Positions 46,259 to 57,375 of a stretch of DNA of 64,000 bases are shown here, one piece after another. The position numbers and the translations under genes were made by a program. The notes under the pieces were generated by a model. That model saw only the letters and a program-made list of their open reading frames with translations, ran no database searches and was not told the DNA's origin. Every line of letters begins with the position of its first letter. Within the stretch, counting starts at the first letter, position 1. Source of the stretch: Labyrinthula sp. Ha (lineage: Eukaryota; Sar; Bigyra; Labyrinthulida; Labyrinthulaceae); contig JAALGZ010000017.1 in the NCBI GenBank assembly GCA_015227615.1, positions 434,001 to 498,000 of the forward strand, read 5' to 3'.

Positions 46259-49200
46259 GTTTTCTCTGAATTTAAAAATGACACCTTTTTATTATTATAA
46301 CGGTAGCTCAATTTGATATACAGTTTTCTTAATATTCTCTCTACCGGTAGGCTTATACATTCACATGTGTAGTGCCGGATAGCATAAAGCCTATAGAAGA
46401 CACATATCTTACTATTTTGTACTATTGTGTATGAAAAAGTAAATAATGAATAATTACACCAATACAAGAGTTGGCTCAGAGAAAGATAACTTTTTCATTA
46501 AAAACATGGAGAAACGAATGTTCTGGGATGATAAAAGAACTCTCAGTAAAACTTATTTGTTTAAGAGGTAAAAAGGCAGCTGAGGTTCAGATATGCATAA
46601 CATCCTGTCTCAGGTGTAATTTTTATAAAGGCAGTTTTCTCTGCTGAGGTTTAAGAATGATCATGTTCAATTTTTATAAGTATTTGTTAGAAGTTGGTTG
46701 GTCTAAAAAAAATTTAGTGGATTTTTCTTTACTAGTGAGTTATCCTTTCAAGATGAGCTTCCCAACTTTGTAAGATCAGGGAAATAGTTGACACCGGAGT
46801 TAGAATAAGAAAACTTAAGTTCACGTCGTAACTTTCAAAACAAGGGATTCCCTAAGGTTTGCAGATCCGGTTCAATTTTGGACAAGTTAAAGTCATGAAT
46901 AAGTCATTTCAATTGCTCCAGGAAACGCAAAATGACTTAATGGAGCAGAATAATGCTTCTACTTATAAATTTCTAGAGCTACCTTTACCGTTGCAATCTG
47001 AAGAGTTCTCTCATAGAGTGATTGAGAATTCACATCCTCCTGAAGCCAAGTCTTAAGAATTATGAGAAATCACAAGTTATCAATGAGAAATTCTTTGAAA
47101 ATTTTGAAGCACTTCTGTTCATTTTTCGGGAATACTTCCTAGAGGGGTACAGGACTCAATCTGTATGTAATTCAATGCAGCTATAATCACTTTTTGTCGG
47201 AATGTTTTTTATAGCTGCGCACCCAGTAAAACCGATATTACAGTGGATTTTGTTCATAATAATTTGATCAGCTTTTACCGATTACCCACCCAGTAAAAAC
47301 CCTAATTGAACCTCTCAGATTGTGCAATTCAACCAAAACCCAATAGAAACGGCATAATTTTGCCTGTACTTGACCGATAATTCTTTTTACCGGTGGGAAT
47401 GAACTTGAACCGAAACCTAAATTGTGTGATTGGCCTCAATCTGTCACCACGGAGACCTAGGCAACTGGGTAAATGGTTTCGATTTAGGACGAAACAAAAC
47501 TTCTCCATTATTTTGGCGGATGACACCAGATTATCATGGCATTACTTCAGGAAGCTGTGTTGGGGTAATATCAGTCCATCACGGCAGAAGTGCGATCCAA
47601 GCAGAACTATAAGGCCTTATTAATGTCTTGTTTCGCTGCTTTTGTTCCAACTCGGATGCTGATACATCCTCATTTGGTAAACGATACTTACAGCGAACTC
47701 GATGGTAAATACCTATTCAGAACTCGGTTGAGATAGAAAATTGGATCACTAGTCACATTGCCGCAGTTTATTTGTTAGGTACAGAGTATAGTACCTATTG
47801 GGTATAGAATCCTTGTCAATATGTTAAATTTAAGGGTTTCAGAAGGATTTCCCATGAGAAAATAGTATCACCAAGTGATTAACAATCACCCAAGTCAATG
47901 AAAAGAACTGCACCTAACCGTAGATAAGATGTAGTGCCTCCCTTTCACTATAGGTTAGTCAAGAGAGAGGCTCTAAGCCCAACATTCTCTTTTAATTAAG
48001 GACATAATCGAGCATTTGTGATATTATGCGCAAACCTGGCCACTGTTTGAGTTAACCACTTCTAGTTTTCTCTTGATTTTGTAGCTTAGCCTCTATTGCT
48101 GTTGCAGCAAAGACAGTCTAGGTATTACACGAGCTTTCTTCCGGGCAATACTTGCTTATTCCTGGTAACACTTTAGATTGTAAAGGTTGATGCTAAGCCT
48201 AACAATGATCACAAAAAGTTTTCTAGACACTACCAGAGAAACCGTAAATGTACAAGCTTCACAAGTATGAACTTTCAAAGTAAAGATCACATTGTCAGGA
48301 AACATGAAGTTATTGAGCAAAACCCTGAAGCTTAATTCGTATATAGCCGCATTGCTCCAACACCAGAGTCTTAGGTACTTTACCACAAAGCATACACTAG
48401 TCAAAAAAGACTTGAGAAGAATTTAAATTGGCAAATTTTTCCAAAATTATAGTCAAGATGTCAAAGTCCTCATAAGAATCTTCTAATGAAAGAAAATGCA
48501 GTAAGCGCTTTAACCCGAAACGAATAAGTAAAAAAGTTCAGAGTACATTGCTAAGACTCATTTTCCATGTGGCTCTGATAACAGATTCTCAGTGTTTGTT
48601 TTCCTCGGAGCTTCTGATCCTCCATACTCTTAAATGCACAAGAACACAGCTTTATTACAGAATTTCACATGTAAAAGTAAGCTGGTTGCCAAGGTTTAAG
48701 TCTCAATACACCCAAAATGCTAAAGTACCCCAAGTAAATAACTTTGGCTGATAGATGGCTAATTTTATACTTTCTTTTTCATAGGAAGTATTGCTCCTGG
48801 AATATTATGGCCAGAGGCTTAATTCCTCTCTACAATATCCTTTTGGCTACACTTATTTACCTAGACATAATACTGTTACAATTCACCACCTTCATTAAAA
48901 TCAACTAAATGCTTGCAGCTTATGTGCAACTCAATTTTTTTCAGTTTCTATTGTATTCCAGTTTATTATCTGTTCCAATGCCATATATTATGATGTTCCG
49001 CTAATATATAATGATTCATGAATCCTGTGAAGATGTTGTGAACATTCTTTTTGAGAGTTAAACTTGGTCCCGGTTACAAACTTTGATAAAAAGAAGACTT
49101 GTATCTGATTAAGCAGCTAAATTATAGCTGAAGTTTCAACTCTTTCCAAGTAATTGTTCTTTTTAAACTTCTAGCATCTGCTTTCATTGCCTTTGGAATC

Positions 49201-50838
49201 GTGTTTTACGTGAAAACTTTTTATCCATTGAAACTAAGCAGAAAATAAAAATAAACAGAAGATCAGTACTAACCCATAACCTTCATGAATTACATTACAG
49301 CCAAAGCAACAAGCAGTCTACTTCTCTCGTCGAACAAATTTGTTTTGAGTAGACTGAGAATTTTAACCTTAATTTTTTTTTGAATGAAGCATGGAGTATG
49401 TATACTCGCAAATAAACATACACGGTATTTAAACTTTTGCTTTGGTTCATAAAGTATCGTTATTTCAGTCAATGGACAAATATTGTGATAACATAAAAAC
49501 TTTGTTGATCTCGACATAGAAATTGCCTACTTATTAACACTTGGTAGAATTTGGGGAAAAATATTTGGGTGCTAATCTCAATCTTAGAAGTAGAGGTTGG
49601 GATTGAATATAAATGTGTAAAGCTCTAGTGATATTTCATATTTGGAGTTTATTACTTTAAACCCACCTGAGATTTTCAAATTTGAAAAAGTTATGAAACC
49701 ATGAAAAACTATGAATTAATAGTAATTAGTTTTTCGGTACCGAAATAAAGCAAAAAAAAAGTTATCTTATACAATAACCTGAACAAACATTCGGATTATA
49801 ATAGTTCCACTAGTCTACAAATCAATACGGATGATGACCCCAATCACGATAGACAGAGAATCTGATAGCAAGCTTCCACTTTTATGTTCCCCTAACCAAT
49901 CAACATACTTTCTTTAGGGTTGAAACGATCTACTTATATAATCAACATCCAGTTTATCAATTGGTTCATCGTATTTCAAAAGAAATTTGTTCATAGGAAA
50001 AAATTCACAGGGGTCTCAATTTTGCTTTTGCACGAAAGGTATGAATCATTTCTTATGAATCGAAGCGAGGCCAATCCAAGTAAAAAAATATAGCGTAGAT
50101 GATCGTTCATCTTACATAGTTCCAAAGAAACAAGAGAGCAACGTTTCGCTTATATTTCAAGTGTATCAAGAAGTCCTTATGATGGAAAATAAACTGATTT
50201 GAATATCTTTATTTTGTTCTGAAGGGAAACTTTTGAGTCGCTTAAGTTCCTTTTAAAATTTTAAACTTTTAATATAAAAAGCGTATTCTTTGAAGGATTT
50301 GTCTTTTGGTTAAGCTTGTATATTTTTTTCTCCTGTGCAGTAAGTAAATTACCAACATTATCCTGAACAGAAAACTGCCAGAACTGTTTCTTTTGCTTAG
50401 AATAGCAAAATCTAGTAGATTAAAACAATTTTGAAACTAAATTTCTCCATTAAACAGAACAATCGCCTGCGCTGAAACCTTTTCACCTACTTTATCTTTT
50501 TTACTTTTCTTCTCTACTTCTATTTTACCATACTTAACTTCCATTACATTTTTTTGCGAAAACCAATCGGTAGAAAAAAAATAATATAAATAAAAAATAT
50601 TGTTTTTGAAAAAAAGTATGTATTTTCATGTTGTTTATAGTTCAGGTTACTTTGTCTCCCTTGAGAAAACAATACAATATATATATATATCGATTCTGTG
50701 ACTTCTGTTTATATAACGCTACTCAGAGGAAAATGAAGGAAACCTCTTAGAAGTTTCCCATTTTTGACTATTGCCCATGAATTTGAAACAAATACTATTC
50801 CAAATAAACCAAATTGAAAATATTATTTGAGTATAAAA
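46259..50838. other. 4.6-kb gene-poor tract
   Basis: No supportable gene. Notable points are a small hairpin (GCAGCTATAA ... TTATAGCTGC, about 47178-47217), followed by a GC-richer stretch (about 47215-47480) with recurring short blocks of the form CAGTAAAACC and CCGAAACC that look like a decayed repeat. A second hairpin lies near 47922-47957 (CCTAAC...GGTTAG). A TA run occurs at about 50677-50689. Confidence 0.5.
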
Positions 50839-51738
50839 TCAGATTTTCATACTTTTTCTGACTAAATAGAAAAGATGTCGCTTTAAAATCACATGTTTCT
50901 TGAAATGAAACTTAATATTGTAAAAATTTTTTAATATATGACTTGTGCACTGCATAAGTTTAGATAAAATATAAAAAGATCCACAAGAGTTTAAAGGATT
51001 TCTTATTCTCAATGTCCATATATTTGCAGTTAGACCTTGACTTAAATATTCTGATATAAAAGCACAGAATTTACGTTCAGATATAAATGTCAAATTTAAG
51101 GTTATCATAATTAACCTATTATAAGGAGTTGAAAGACTTGAAAATATTTTCTGTTGAGTATAAAAAAAATTATTAAGTTGATTAGACGAAAAAGACTTTT
51201 CTTCTGCTTGAATAAAAAGACTTGGTGGAAAATAAACTTCATAAAATAAATTTATGAAATTAAGTGTTTCAGGGGAAATTGAATTACAATTAAATTTATC
51301 AAAAGGAAAAATATAATATATTTTTGATAAATTTCTCTGCTGAAGGATAATATTTTGTAAATATTGTCTTTTTTCTTCAAAAAACAATGTTTGGTAGTTT
51401 ATAAAAGCATATATTTTGGAGAGTTGAAAATTCTTTCTTAAGTTAAATAAAAGTTCTTCAAAAAGTTGACATATGTCATGACTTTTGGTTGATTGAAGTC
51501 TATATGTGTGGTTTAGATTTTTTTTACTCTGAAAAAAAGAATTATCATATTTTCTTATATTTGTTGAATATTCATTAGCTTCAAACATTTTGAAAAAATT
51601 TGTTTTTATATAATTCTGAACATTTGTACTCAAGTATTTTGCGTCAAATTCTTCATTCCCGTCAATAACCCGATAAAAACAGTCAACAAAATCATCAAAT
51701 ACTATAATTATTTTCCTACAAGGCATTTCTAACGTCAT
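50839..51738 (-). CDS. Unrecognised protein, very AT-rich gene
   Basis: From the ATG at 51738 the frame is open for 299 codons to a TGA. Composition is extreme: rich in Phe, Asn, Ile, Lys and Tyr, far more A/T-biased than the other genes here. The open frame continues upstream without ATG to 51879, and that part (FRLYTAQTGSFEAFTEFQYT) is less biased, so a 5' exon joined by a short intron is likely. I recognise no family. A hydrophobic strand followed by a helix and another strand (NRLIMITLNLTFISERKF ... NIWTLRI) is loosely reminiscent of a vWA-like Rossmann fold, but without a metal-site motif. No transmembrane segment is evident. Real coding is likely from length; function is unknown. Confidence 0.55.
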   Translation of the reverse strand: MTLEMPCRKIIIVFDDFVDCFYRVIDGNEEFDAKYLSTNVQNYIKTNFFKMFEANEYSTNIRKYDNSFFQSKKNLNHTYRLQSTKSHDICQLFEELLFNLRKNFQLSKIYAFINYQTLFFEEKRQYLQNIILQQRNLSKIYYIFPFDKFNCNSISPETLNFINLFYEVYFPPSLFIQAEEKSFSSNQLNNFFYTQQKIFSSLSTPYNRLIMITLNLTFISERKFCAFISEYLSQGLTANIWTLRIRNPLNSCGSFYILSKLMQCTSHILKNFYNIKFHFKKHVILKRHLFYLVRKSMKI

Positions 51739-51879
51739 TTTTTTATTTGAATACTTTTGCAATATTAGAAAAATAGATTTCAGTTCGTTGGCTGCTGTAT
51801 ATTGAAATTCCGTAAAGGCCTCGAAGCTCCCCGTTTGAGCTGTGTAAAGTCTGAAAGGATGATATATACCTCTAAAAGT

Positions 51880-54800
51880 TTAAATATTTTTATTAGCACC
51901 CTTGTGATGAAATTTAGCAGTTGTGTCTAAGCAGTTTTTAACCAATTCTACGAGTTGTTGTGTTTTACAAAACAAAACTCCAGATATCTGTTGAATTTGA
52001 TAGTCTGAGTAATGCAACACTGTGTTTCTCGTTACACAGGGTGGTTATAACGCCCCTCACTTTAAGTTCTAACATAAATATCTCTATCGTTAACGTAGAA
52101 ACGGAAATTTACGATAATATATATTTATTATATTTTATCTTAACTAGAAACTGTATAATGTCATTAACGTTAATTTGCGAGATAACGATAGGTCTAACTA
52201 TTCCAACAATTTCTATAGAATAATTTGATTTAAATAATAACAAAAAATGAATAAATTTTGCACTTCGAATACCAAAACTATAGGTTTAACTTCAGTTTAA
52301 CTCATTTTTTTTCACAGTAGCAACATGCGTGCCTAGTTGTAACTGAGTTTTAACTGCTTTCACCTAAGCTTGTTTAACGAGAGAGTCTTGACGAGAGCTT
52401 CTCGAGAAAAGCTCTCTCGTTATCTCACAACACAAATATTTAGGTAATATCCTCGAGAAGCTATTGTTATCTCGATAAACACACGTACTTTCACCTAACA
52501 AAGTCTAAGATTAAATTTTCTTTTAGAATAGCGCTAAATGAAATTGGAAAGAACATTTCTTAAACCTTAGAATATCAGCGCCATCCAGCTTTTAAAGTTT
52601 TTAAAGTATCTAATGTTATTACTGTTGATCTCATTGTAAGAAGATACCAGAAAATAGAGTCAGGACAGCAAATCATATATTAATAATAGGAAAATCTATA
52701 AATGTCTAGTATATATAACATGCATTATCAATAGAATATTAAGCATTACAGCTTTGCTGTGATGCTGATTCTTAATCATCCGGATTAATCTAGCGAGTAT
52801 GCAAATTCTACAAACAAACAAAAGCACAAACAAAATTCCTACAGGCTAAACTAAGAATAGCCCAGCTGAACAACTTGAACCCACCTCCCATAATGAATGG
52901 AATCCAAGTTTGATAATATTTCAGTGAATCACCAGTATATAATGGACATTTACTTCATTAATGTAGCAGAAACTCCTTTGGTCCCAACCAGGAACTCTGA
53001 AAACTAATTAATTCTAAAGAAAAGTACTTTAAGAGCAGCTGAGGTAAATATAGGTTATTAGTTTCTGTTAAAGTATCCCCTTTCACTGAATATTAAAAGT
53101 CGCTTTACACAGGTTGGATAGAAAGGTAAATTTAGCGAATTTAGTTTGGTTTAACTTAACGTGTAGGTGTCTAAGATTTAGTTACTAAAAAGATAATCTG
53201 TAAATCTCACACTAATTCTTGAGCAAGGTACTCATGGATATGTTCACAATTACCTTAAAAGATTTAAGTGGTGTTGTTATCTCATTTACTCTTTTCTGTG
53301 AAACCTGGCAGAACTGAGTTCGATTCCAAGGAAACTGTATTAAGAATGGTTGCCATTTATCTAAGAAAATTTATTCTTACGATCACAATGAGCAAGTTCT
53401 CTAGAAAACTTTTGAAGAATAGAAATAAAAGCTTAATTCTTATAGCTTGTTCTCATACACTCCAATAAAACTGAATTTCAGTGATGAAGACAGGCTCAAG
53501 GGACAGGTGCAGCTAGGAACCCTTTGTTCAGGCTTCTTTATGCCTCGCTATCTGCCATAGAGAAAGCTAAAACCATGTTTTAGAGCAAGTATCACTTATC
53601 TCAAACCTATGAACATAATGTATTGTCAATTTAGATATGTGTCCTATAAGAGCATTAAGTTATCATTTACTCTTACAAGAAATATCTTAAATCAGTAGCA
53701 ATACTTGGAAAATTTTTTGCGACGTACCATTTCCATAGACTATGTTTACTTCAAGTATTTAATTCTTGTCCTATTAAGAATACAAAATATTTTGCAATAC
53801 ACCCAAGGTCTTTTCTTGATGTTTACTCCATTGGTACCCTTCTAACGAGAGCACAACTGAAATCAATGAGTGTGCCCCCTATCCCCTCATGAGAAATCTG
53901 GTTTCAGCTTGTTGAGAAGAAGTACTATGACGTTGTTCCCAAGAAGCTACAAGAAAAAGAAAATGGTAGCAAATATTAAAAAATGATAACGTACAACGAG
54001 ACTGTTTCTGACAATGATCTGCTTAGTAATACTTTTATTTCTGAAATAAAGATATTTTGCCTTATGTATTATTACTTGATCACATAAAACCGTAATTTGA
54101 TTCTAAAACAAGAATTCTATGAGGAAGCTCTAGGACTCACGCTCAACTTAGTACTGATGAATAAATGCTGAAAAAACAAACTACTTCTTAGAACAAACGA
54201 TTCTATGCCAAGTTTTCTTCAATATGGCTTCCTATTTTTGGCAGGCAATATTCTTGAATTTAAATCTTTTATGAAAATATGGTAAGCGTGGATACGAGTA
54301 CTTTAATTGTGCTCGTAGGGGATTCCTCATTATATGAATTAAAACATTCAGGTTGCTTCTACGACTATCTACTGCCGTTGGAAGTTAAATAGGCAAAGTC
54401 TGCTTATGTGGATAGTATGCGACCCTGTTTATAAAATTTGTTAATAAACGTGAAGAATACAAAGAACTATCTGAACTATTCACTGAATAAATATTTCTTC
54501 AATTTACACACCATTCTTAAGATATATTTCCCGGGTAGTCTTACAGCTTCAGAAACTACAAGGAGGATAAGCGCTTGAAAACTCATCTGTATATCTGTTA
54601 CACCGCAGCAGTACTCGCAAGGCTAAATTTAATTTAAGACGGGAAATAGACTTTTCGAGGGTTTTAAAGGTTAAAGCAGCCTATTTTTTGTAAATAGTTT
54701 GGTCTAACCACCAGGATGCCCTCTATGTTCTCTGTGCTTCCAAAACCATTCTGTATATATAGAGTAGTGCTGGCAAGGCATAAAGACGATTCCCTTTGTC

Positions 54801-55875
54801 ACTGCTCACTGATCAACTTGTACGCTTGGCCTTTGTTGAAGCTGAGTAAATATATCTATTTTCTTTTAAGCAGTTATGAAACATGTTGATATTAACTGTA
54901 TTTTCCTTTAAGTCATGAGATAGAAGTTTAGGAATGAATGATGCTTATGTTCTCGGCTATGATCAAAACCAAGTCTGGGTTGCTGCTCCAAGAATGAGTT
55001 GAAAGTAGTGCGAAAACATTCACATTTACCACGAGGCTTTATTGGTTCATGTCAGAAAAAGTTTGAAACTCTGCCTATCATTTGTTGGAATAGGTTTTCG
55101 TATAATATGGCATATATTTCTCCAGGCCAGATAAGCTGTGAAAATAGTGGATTCGCCATATTATCTTTTGTTATTCTAAAAGGTGACACAGTTAAAGTCA
55201 ATTCCTTATACTCTATTTATTAGCTTAGATTTTCGGAGAAGCTAATTCTTTATATTCAGTTTATTAGGTAAAGTAACATTAGCACATTAGTAGTATACCC
55301 CATAAGGGATAACCAGTTGAGTGCCCCTGTAACTGAGGAATCTAAAGCATAAGCTATGATGAAAGAAACAGAGTTACTCACTTGGATCAGAGTCAAGCCC
55401 TAGAAGCACAGCCGACACCTTGAAAATGTTAAGAGGCCATCGAAACTTGATTTCCTGTACTTGGTTTTCAGTACTGCCTTCTTTTTAGCTTTTCCTTCTT
55501 TCTTATATTTTCAAACTTTACATGCTACGCGCAGCAGTAGAAGGGACAACAAGCTTCTTCAGACAAAGGGTGTTATTCCTATGTTCATTAGAACAGAATA
55601 CAGTAGAGCTAGTGTTAGAAAATATGTATCTGTAAACTATAGTAATGTTATATTCATGCGTAAATCCGGTATTAAGCGCAATATGCCATTACCAGAATGT
55701 TATTATTATGCGGTATTAAACCCACAGAATAAAAATTCCAGGTTCGATCACAGTGTTGTCGGACCTAACCGTTAGAAAACTAGATTCAAAATGGAAATTT
55801 AACCGTTGGGAAGATTTAGAAAATTCTTCATCAAACAAAAATTAAGCATATTAACGATAAGAGAAACAAAACTAG
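51880..55875. other. 4-kb tract with one palindromic element
   Basis: Apart from the 120-bp element at 52368-52487 I see nothing supportable. A frame at 55461-55775 (+) begins with TTG only and has no recognisable motif. The last few hundred bases must include the promoter of the histidine phosphatase. Confidence 0.5.
52368..52487. mobile_element. 120-bp palindromic MITE-like element, copy 1
   Basis: The element is flanked by an 11-bp direct repeat CTTTCACCTAA (52357-52367 and 52488-52498). Its ends are inverted repeats (TTGTTTAACGAGAG against TGTTTATCGAGATAA read from the other side). The interior has its own palindrome centred on TTCTCGAGAA, with arms AGAGAGCT/AGCTCTCT. A second copy lies at 60578-60700, about 88% identical by eye. 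It is too small to code for anything. Confidence 0.8.
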
Positions 55876-57375
55876 ATGGGTGAAACAAAGGCAAGTGTTG
55901 TTGTTGGGAGTCATTACATTCAAGAAGAACAAGAGCCTTCTAAGCAAAAAAGGTGCAGACTGCCCGTGATTCCCTTCGTTGTAGGTGTTTGTGCGGCCAT
56001 TCTAATTGTAAATGGAGTTTTTCTCTTGTTGAAAGATGAAGACTGTGAAGGCGAGTCTTCATTTGCAGGGGGTGTGGATGTGGTTTTCTCAAATATGGAT
56101 TTAAGCTGTGGAACGGGAGAACTTAAAGGTAGGTTTGCCACAAAAACCGTGTATCAAAATAGAATTTCACTTGCTAATGTTTCCGATGAAGTGGAAGGAA
56201 ATTACTACCCTAATTTCTATGAGGAAGAAACATGTGAATTGAAGAAGGCGTACTTTCTTGCAAGACACGGAACTAGATATCCTACGGATGGAAGTTCTGA
56301 AGAGATGCAGGTGTTCAATTTCAACAGTGATATGGATTTTCTTAATGAAGGGTTACTTCTGCCGGTTGGCATTGAGGAATTGTATCTTCTTGGAAAGAGA
56401 TTCAAAAGTAGATATGAATACCTTTTGGGGGAAGAAATTGTATATCATCCACGAATCTATGACTTTAATAGTAGTGCTAAAGTAAGAGCTTTGGAAAGTG
56501 CTGAGGCGTTTGCTCAAGGTTTCTTTGAAAGCGAAGATAATCCAAGACCGATAGTGGCTATTAAATCCTTGGATGAAGATAACGATCCGTACTTGAGATA
56601 CTACTCTGCTTGTGATCTTCATGAGTATCAAGAAGATAGAGAAGATGCTGACTCAAATTTTGCTAAATTTCAAGCTCTAGGAGAGAAATATACGCCTATT
56701 TTGGAGGAACATTTTGCAAGTATTGATTTTGGAAGAGATGCTGGATCTGCGCTTGCATATGCTCTTGTTTTGTATGATTCGTGCGCTTTTGAACAAGCTC
56801 AAGGTTGTGTGAATGAAAATTTTAATGACCATTATACCGAAACTGCTTGTGAACTGATCAGAAACGAGACAATTATTGAAATTATGGAGTATCTTGCTGA
56901 TGCTGAAGACTATTATTCGGCTGGTCTTGGAGATCAAATTAACCTAGAGCAAAGTTGTGTCATCAGGAACGAAATTATGGACTTTCTGAGCGGCTTGAGT
57001 ACTGATGGAATTGAGGAGATGAACTTTAGATTTGGGTTTGGTCACTCTGAGTCAATAATGCCTTTGATTGCTCATTTCAACTTTAGTTTCTATCAAGATA
57101 GTGACAATGTATTAGAAAATAATTTATTTACAATAGAGAAGGAATTATTCACTGATGAAGTCTTGAATAGAAATTATAGAGGATCTATTATTAGTCCGCT
57201 AGCAAATAACCTTGCATTTGAAAAATACGAATGTGATGGTGAAGATTTGCTGGCAATTTTGCACAACGAGATAGTAGTTTTTGAAGGATCTGAGCAAGAG
57301 TTTCTTGAGATTAGTAACTTCTATGAAACCGAGTGCGATTTTGAAGCAATCTGTAAGGTACCAGAAGAAAGTTGA
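55876..57375 (+). CDS. Histidine-acid phosphatase, MINPP1-like, type II membrane protein
   Basis: The 499-aa protein has the branch-2 histidine phosphatase motif ARHGTRYPT (129-137), where the His forms the phospho-enzyme, and a C-terminal FGHSES (388-393). The HSE there replaces the HAE proton-donor motif of MINPP1. RHGTRYPT followed by a spaced FGH-E fits multiple inositol polyphosphate phosphatase (removing phosphates from InsP5/InsP6) better than lysosomal acid phosphatase. A single hydrophobic segment (about 30-52, VIPFVVGVCAAILIVNGVFL) after a short basic N-terminus suggests a signal anchor with the catalytic domain in the lumen or outside. Paired cysteines in the catalytic domain fit an oxidising compartment. 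The C-terminus has no ER-retention signal. There are no introns; the ATG at 55876 is the first in frame. Confidence 0.85.
   Translation: MGETKASVVVGSHYIQEEQEPSKQKRCRLPVIPFVVGVCAAILIVNGVFLLLKDEDCEGESSFAGGVDVVFSNMDLSCGTGELKGRFATKTVYQNRISLANVSDEVEGNYYPNFYEEETCELKKAYFLARHGTRYPTDGSSEEMQVFNFNSDMDFLNEGLLLPVGIEELYLLGKRFKSRYEYLLGEEIVYHPRIYDFNSSAKVRALESAEAFAQGFFESEDNPRPIVAIKSLDEDNDPYLRYYSACDLHEYQEDREDADSNFAKFQALGEKYTPILEEHFASIDFGRDAGSALAYALVLYDSCAFEQAQGCVNENFNDHYTETACELIRNETIIEIMEYLADAEDYYSAGLGDQINLEQSCVIRNEIMDFLSGLSTDGIEEMNFRFGFGHSESIMPLIAHFNFSFYQDSDNVLENNLFTIEKELFTDEVLNRNYRGSIISPLANNLAFEKYECDGEDLLAILHNEIVVFEGSEQEFLEISNFYETECDFEAICKVPEES

Noticed and set aside
53300-53345. GAGTTCGATTCC, another tRNA B-box look-alike.
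   Set aside because: Stem does not pair and no upstream tRNA arms are present.
55461-55775. 104-codon frame just upstream of the histidine phosphatase.
   Set aside because: Starts only at TTG, lacks motifs, and probably covers promoter and leader of the downstream gene.
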